DNA from: Anaerolineales bacterium
GTDB lineage: Bacteria; Chloroflexota; Anaerolineae; Anaerolineales; Villigracilaceae
Assembly (NCBI GenBank): GCA_025938055.1
Contig: JAICQC010000319.1
Location: 1 to 5,463 of the forward strand
Reading direction: 5' to 3'
Length of the DNA stretch: 5,463 bases
The position numbers and the translations under genes are program-made. The notes beneath the pieces are model-generated. The model saw only the letters and a program-made list of their open reading frames with translations, was not told the origin of the DNA and ran no database searches. The stretch's first letter is position 1, and each line of letters opens with the position of its first letter. Positions 4,071 through 5,463 of this stretch are shown here, piece after piece.

Positions 4071-5306
4071 ATGAGCAACACTTTCATGACAGCCTCGAAA
4101 CTGATGTTCACATCCGAGTCAGTGACCGAGGGACATCCCGACAAGCTCTGCGATCAGATCTCAGACGCAGTGCTGGACGCGTGCCTCGAGCAGGATCCGC
4201 GCTCGCGCGTCGCCTGTGAGACCGCCACGAAGACGGGCTTCGTCGCCCTGCTCGGCGAGATCACGACGAATGCCGTGTTCAATTATGATCAACTTGTCCG
4301 CCAGGTGATCTGCGATATTGGTTACGACTCGAGCGAAAAAGGCTTCGATGGCAGCTCATGCGGCGTGCTGGTCGCCATCGCCAAGCAATCCGGTGATATC
4401 GCCATGGGCGTGGACCATGCCCTCGAGTCTCGCAATGGGCACCCGCGAAGCAGTCCTGTGGACGAAGTCACCGACGCGGAAGTGGAAACCATCGGCGCCG
4501 GAGACCAGGGCATGATGTTCGGTTACGCCTGTAACGAAACGCCGACGCTCATGCCCATGCCTATTTACCTCGCGCACAAGCTCACACGCCGGCAGAGCGA
4601 AGTACGGAAGAACGGAGAAGTTTCCTGGCTTCGCCCCGACGCAAAGAGCCAGGTCACCGTTGAATACTCACAGGGCAAGCCCAAACGTATCGACACCGTG
4701 CTCATCTCTACTCAGCATGCACCCGATGTTTCACATGCCGAGATCACCGAAACAGTGACAGAGCAAATCATCATGCCCACGCTCCCCGAAGATATGGTCG
4801 ACAACGATCTCAAGGTGTACGTCAACCCGACCGGGCGCTTCGTGGTCGGCGGTCCCATGGGTGATGCGGGCGTGACCGGGCGCAAAATCATTGTGGACAC
4901 CTATGGCGGGATGGGGCGTCACGGCGGCGGCGCGTTCAGTGGAAAAGACCCCACAAAAGTGGACCGCTCCGCGGCATATGCGGCGCGTTATGTTGCAAAG
5001 AACATCGTCGCCGCGGGACTCGCCGACCGCGTGGAAGTGCAGTTGGCGTATGCCATCGGCGTCGCGCATCCGCTGTCCGTGAATGTGGAAACCTTTGGCA
5101 CGGCGAAGATCGCCGATGACAGGATTGCCGCGCTCATCAACGAGTTCTTTGACCTGCGCCCCGGCGCGATCATCCGTGACTTAGGCTTGCGTAAACCGAT
5201 CTATCGTAAAACCGCTGCCTACGGTCACTTCGGCCGTGATGACATCGAATTTCCCTGGGAACGGACAGACAAGGCAGAGGGGTTGAAACAAGCTGCCGGA
5301 CTTTAA
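4071..5306 (+). CDS. metK: S-adenosylmethionine synthetase (methionine adenosyltransferase)
   Basis: MetK makes S-adenosylmethionine from ATP and methionine in the cytoplasm, releasing phosphate and pyrophosphate, and feeds methylation and related pathways. The protein has 411 residues and appears complete. It shows [12 protein letters not shown] (14-25; His22, Asp24, Lys25), CETATKTG with Glu50, Glu63, the first signature [12 protein letters not shown] (142-153; Asp145), [10 protein letters not shown] with Lys192, GDAGVTGRK with Asp265, Arg271 and Lys272, and the second signature [14 protein letters not shown] (285-298; Lys292, Lys296, Asp298). These correspond to known catalytic, metal- and phosphate-binding residues of the E. 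coli enzyme (384 residues from memory). Numbering is offset by +8 at the N-terminus and by +27 from the first signature on, implying about 19 extra residues at roughly 119-140, just before GAGDQG and near the active-site loop. The gene is monocistronic, controlled by the SAM-I riboswitch upstream and followed by a hairpin terminator. Confidence 0.98.
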   Translation: MSNTFMTASKLMFTSESVTEGHPDKLCDQISDAVLDACLEQDPRSRVACETATKTGFVALLGEITTNAVFNYDQLVRQVICDIGYDSSEKGFDGSSCGVLVAIAKQSGDIAMGVDHALESRNGHPRSSPVDEVTDAEVETIGAGDQGMMFGYACNETPTLMPMPIYLAHKLTRRQSEVRKNGEVSWLRPDAKSQVTVEYSQGKPKRIDTVLISTQHAPDVSHAEITETVTEQIIMPTLPEDMVDNDLKVYVNPTGRFVVGGPMGDAGVTGRKIIVDTYGGMGRHGGGAFSGKDPTKVDRSAAYAARYVAKNIVAAGLADRVEVQLAYAIGVAHPLSVNVETFGTAKIADDRIAALINEFFDLRPGAIIRDLGLRKPIYRKTAAYGHFGRDDIEFPWERTDKAEGLKQAAGL

Positions 5307-5326
5307 CCAAACAAACTTCCAAATAA

Positions 5327-5358
5327 ACAACAGGACAGTCAATAGACTGTCCTGTTGT
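5327..5358. terminator. Intergenic hairpin terminator shared by two convergent genes
   Basis: A perfect 14-bp stem (5327-5340 with 5345-5358, core CAACAGGACAGTC) has a four-base AATA loop. It starts 20 bases after the metK stop. The plus-strand tail is weak (GGTTTATAT). On the minus strand the stem is followed by TTTATTTGG, a better T-tract, and lies about 27 bases beyond the minus-strand stop at 5385. It is best read as bidirectional. Confidence 0.85.
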
Positions 5359-5384
5359 GGTTTATATAGGATAATTTTCCTCGA

Positions 5385-5463
5385 TTATGGTAACCCATCC
5401 CAGTTACCAGCGATGGGGTGATCACCGGGGATGCCCAGGGCAAAGACGATATCCGCAAAGCCG
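5385..5463 (-). CDS. C-terminal tail of an FG-GAP/VCBS-like repeat protein (partial)
   Basis: On the minus strand a frame open from the right edge (first complete codon 5462-5460) encodes 25 residues, GFADIVFALGIPG then DHPIAGNWDGLP, and stops at TAA (5387-5385). The segment G-x-P-G-D-x-P-x-A-G-N-W-D-G resembles the repeats of FG-GAP/VCBS-like secreted proteins, where GDWDGDG-type loops bind calcium. It would be the last, truncated repeat. The gene is convergent with metK and appears to use the shared hairpin terminator. Only the tail is visible, so the overall function is unknown; the bulk lies beyond the right edge. The call rests on motif resemblance and a sensible stop and terminator arrangement. 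Confidence 0.65.
   Translation of the reverse strand, partial: GFADIVFALGIPGDHPIAGNWDGLP

Overview
The window reads as chromosomal DNA from a free-living bacterium, most probably Chloroflexota (Anaerolineae-like). That assignment is an inference from style: exported proteins with Thr/Pro-rich linkers behind an N-terminal anchor, a C39-like peptidase fused to TPR-like repeats, a SUMF1-domain lipoprotein, an S41 peptidase of the 'GNVE' type, and a tail resembling FG-GAP proteins. No phylogenetic marker was searched. MetK is the only conserved housekeeping protein here and would settle the placement.

Layout. Positions 2-511 (+) hold the C-terminal part of an S41-family serine peptidase whose start lies upstream of the window. 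A 150-residue protein with a ParB/sulfiredoxin-like C-terminus follows at 546-998. A perfect palindrome at 1004-1022 separates it from a membrane-anchored C39-like cysteine peptidase with TPR-like repeats (1078-2319). A pair of inverted repeat copies (2332-2440) lies before a lipoprotein with a formylglycine-generating-enzyme-like (SUMF1) domain (2474-3418). About 390 bases without a gene follow. They hold a GC-rich, strongly self-complementary block (3421-3536) and a hairpin whose T-tract lies on the minus strand (3550-3585).

The right third is a complete metK regulatory unit: a consensus-like promoter (3811-3839), a SAM-I (S-box) riboswitch (3868-3997), mutually exclusive antiterminator and terminator stems (3990-4025 and 4014-4053), a Shine-Dalgarno site, metK itself (4071-5306) and a hairpin terminator (5327-5358). 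That terminator also appears to serve a convergent minus-strand gene, of which only the last 25 codons are visible (5385-5462).

How the genes work together. The first four genes are co-oriented. Three encode proteins that are, or probably are, exported or surface-attached: two peptidase-like proteins and one SUMF1 lipoprotein. They look like a loose cell-envelope set, but the spacing and intervening repeats argue against one tight operon. The C39-like and SUMF1 genes each have a -10-like hexamer only 7-8 bases before the ATG and no ribosome binding site, which suggests separate leaderless transcripts. metK is an independent unit, expected to shut off when S-adenosylmethionine is plentiful. 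I see no CRISPR array, tRNA, rRNA, transposase or phage gene. The least explained parts are the repeat and structure blocks between genes and the small ParB-like protein.
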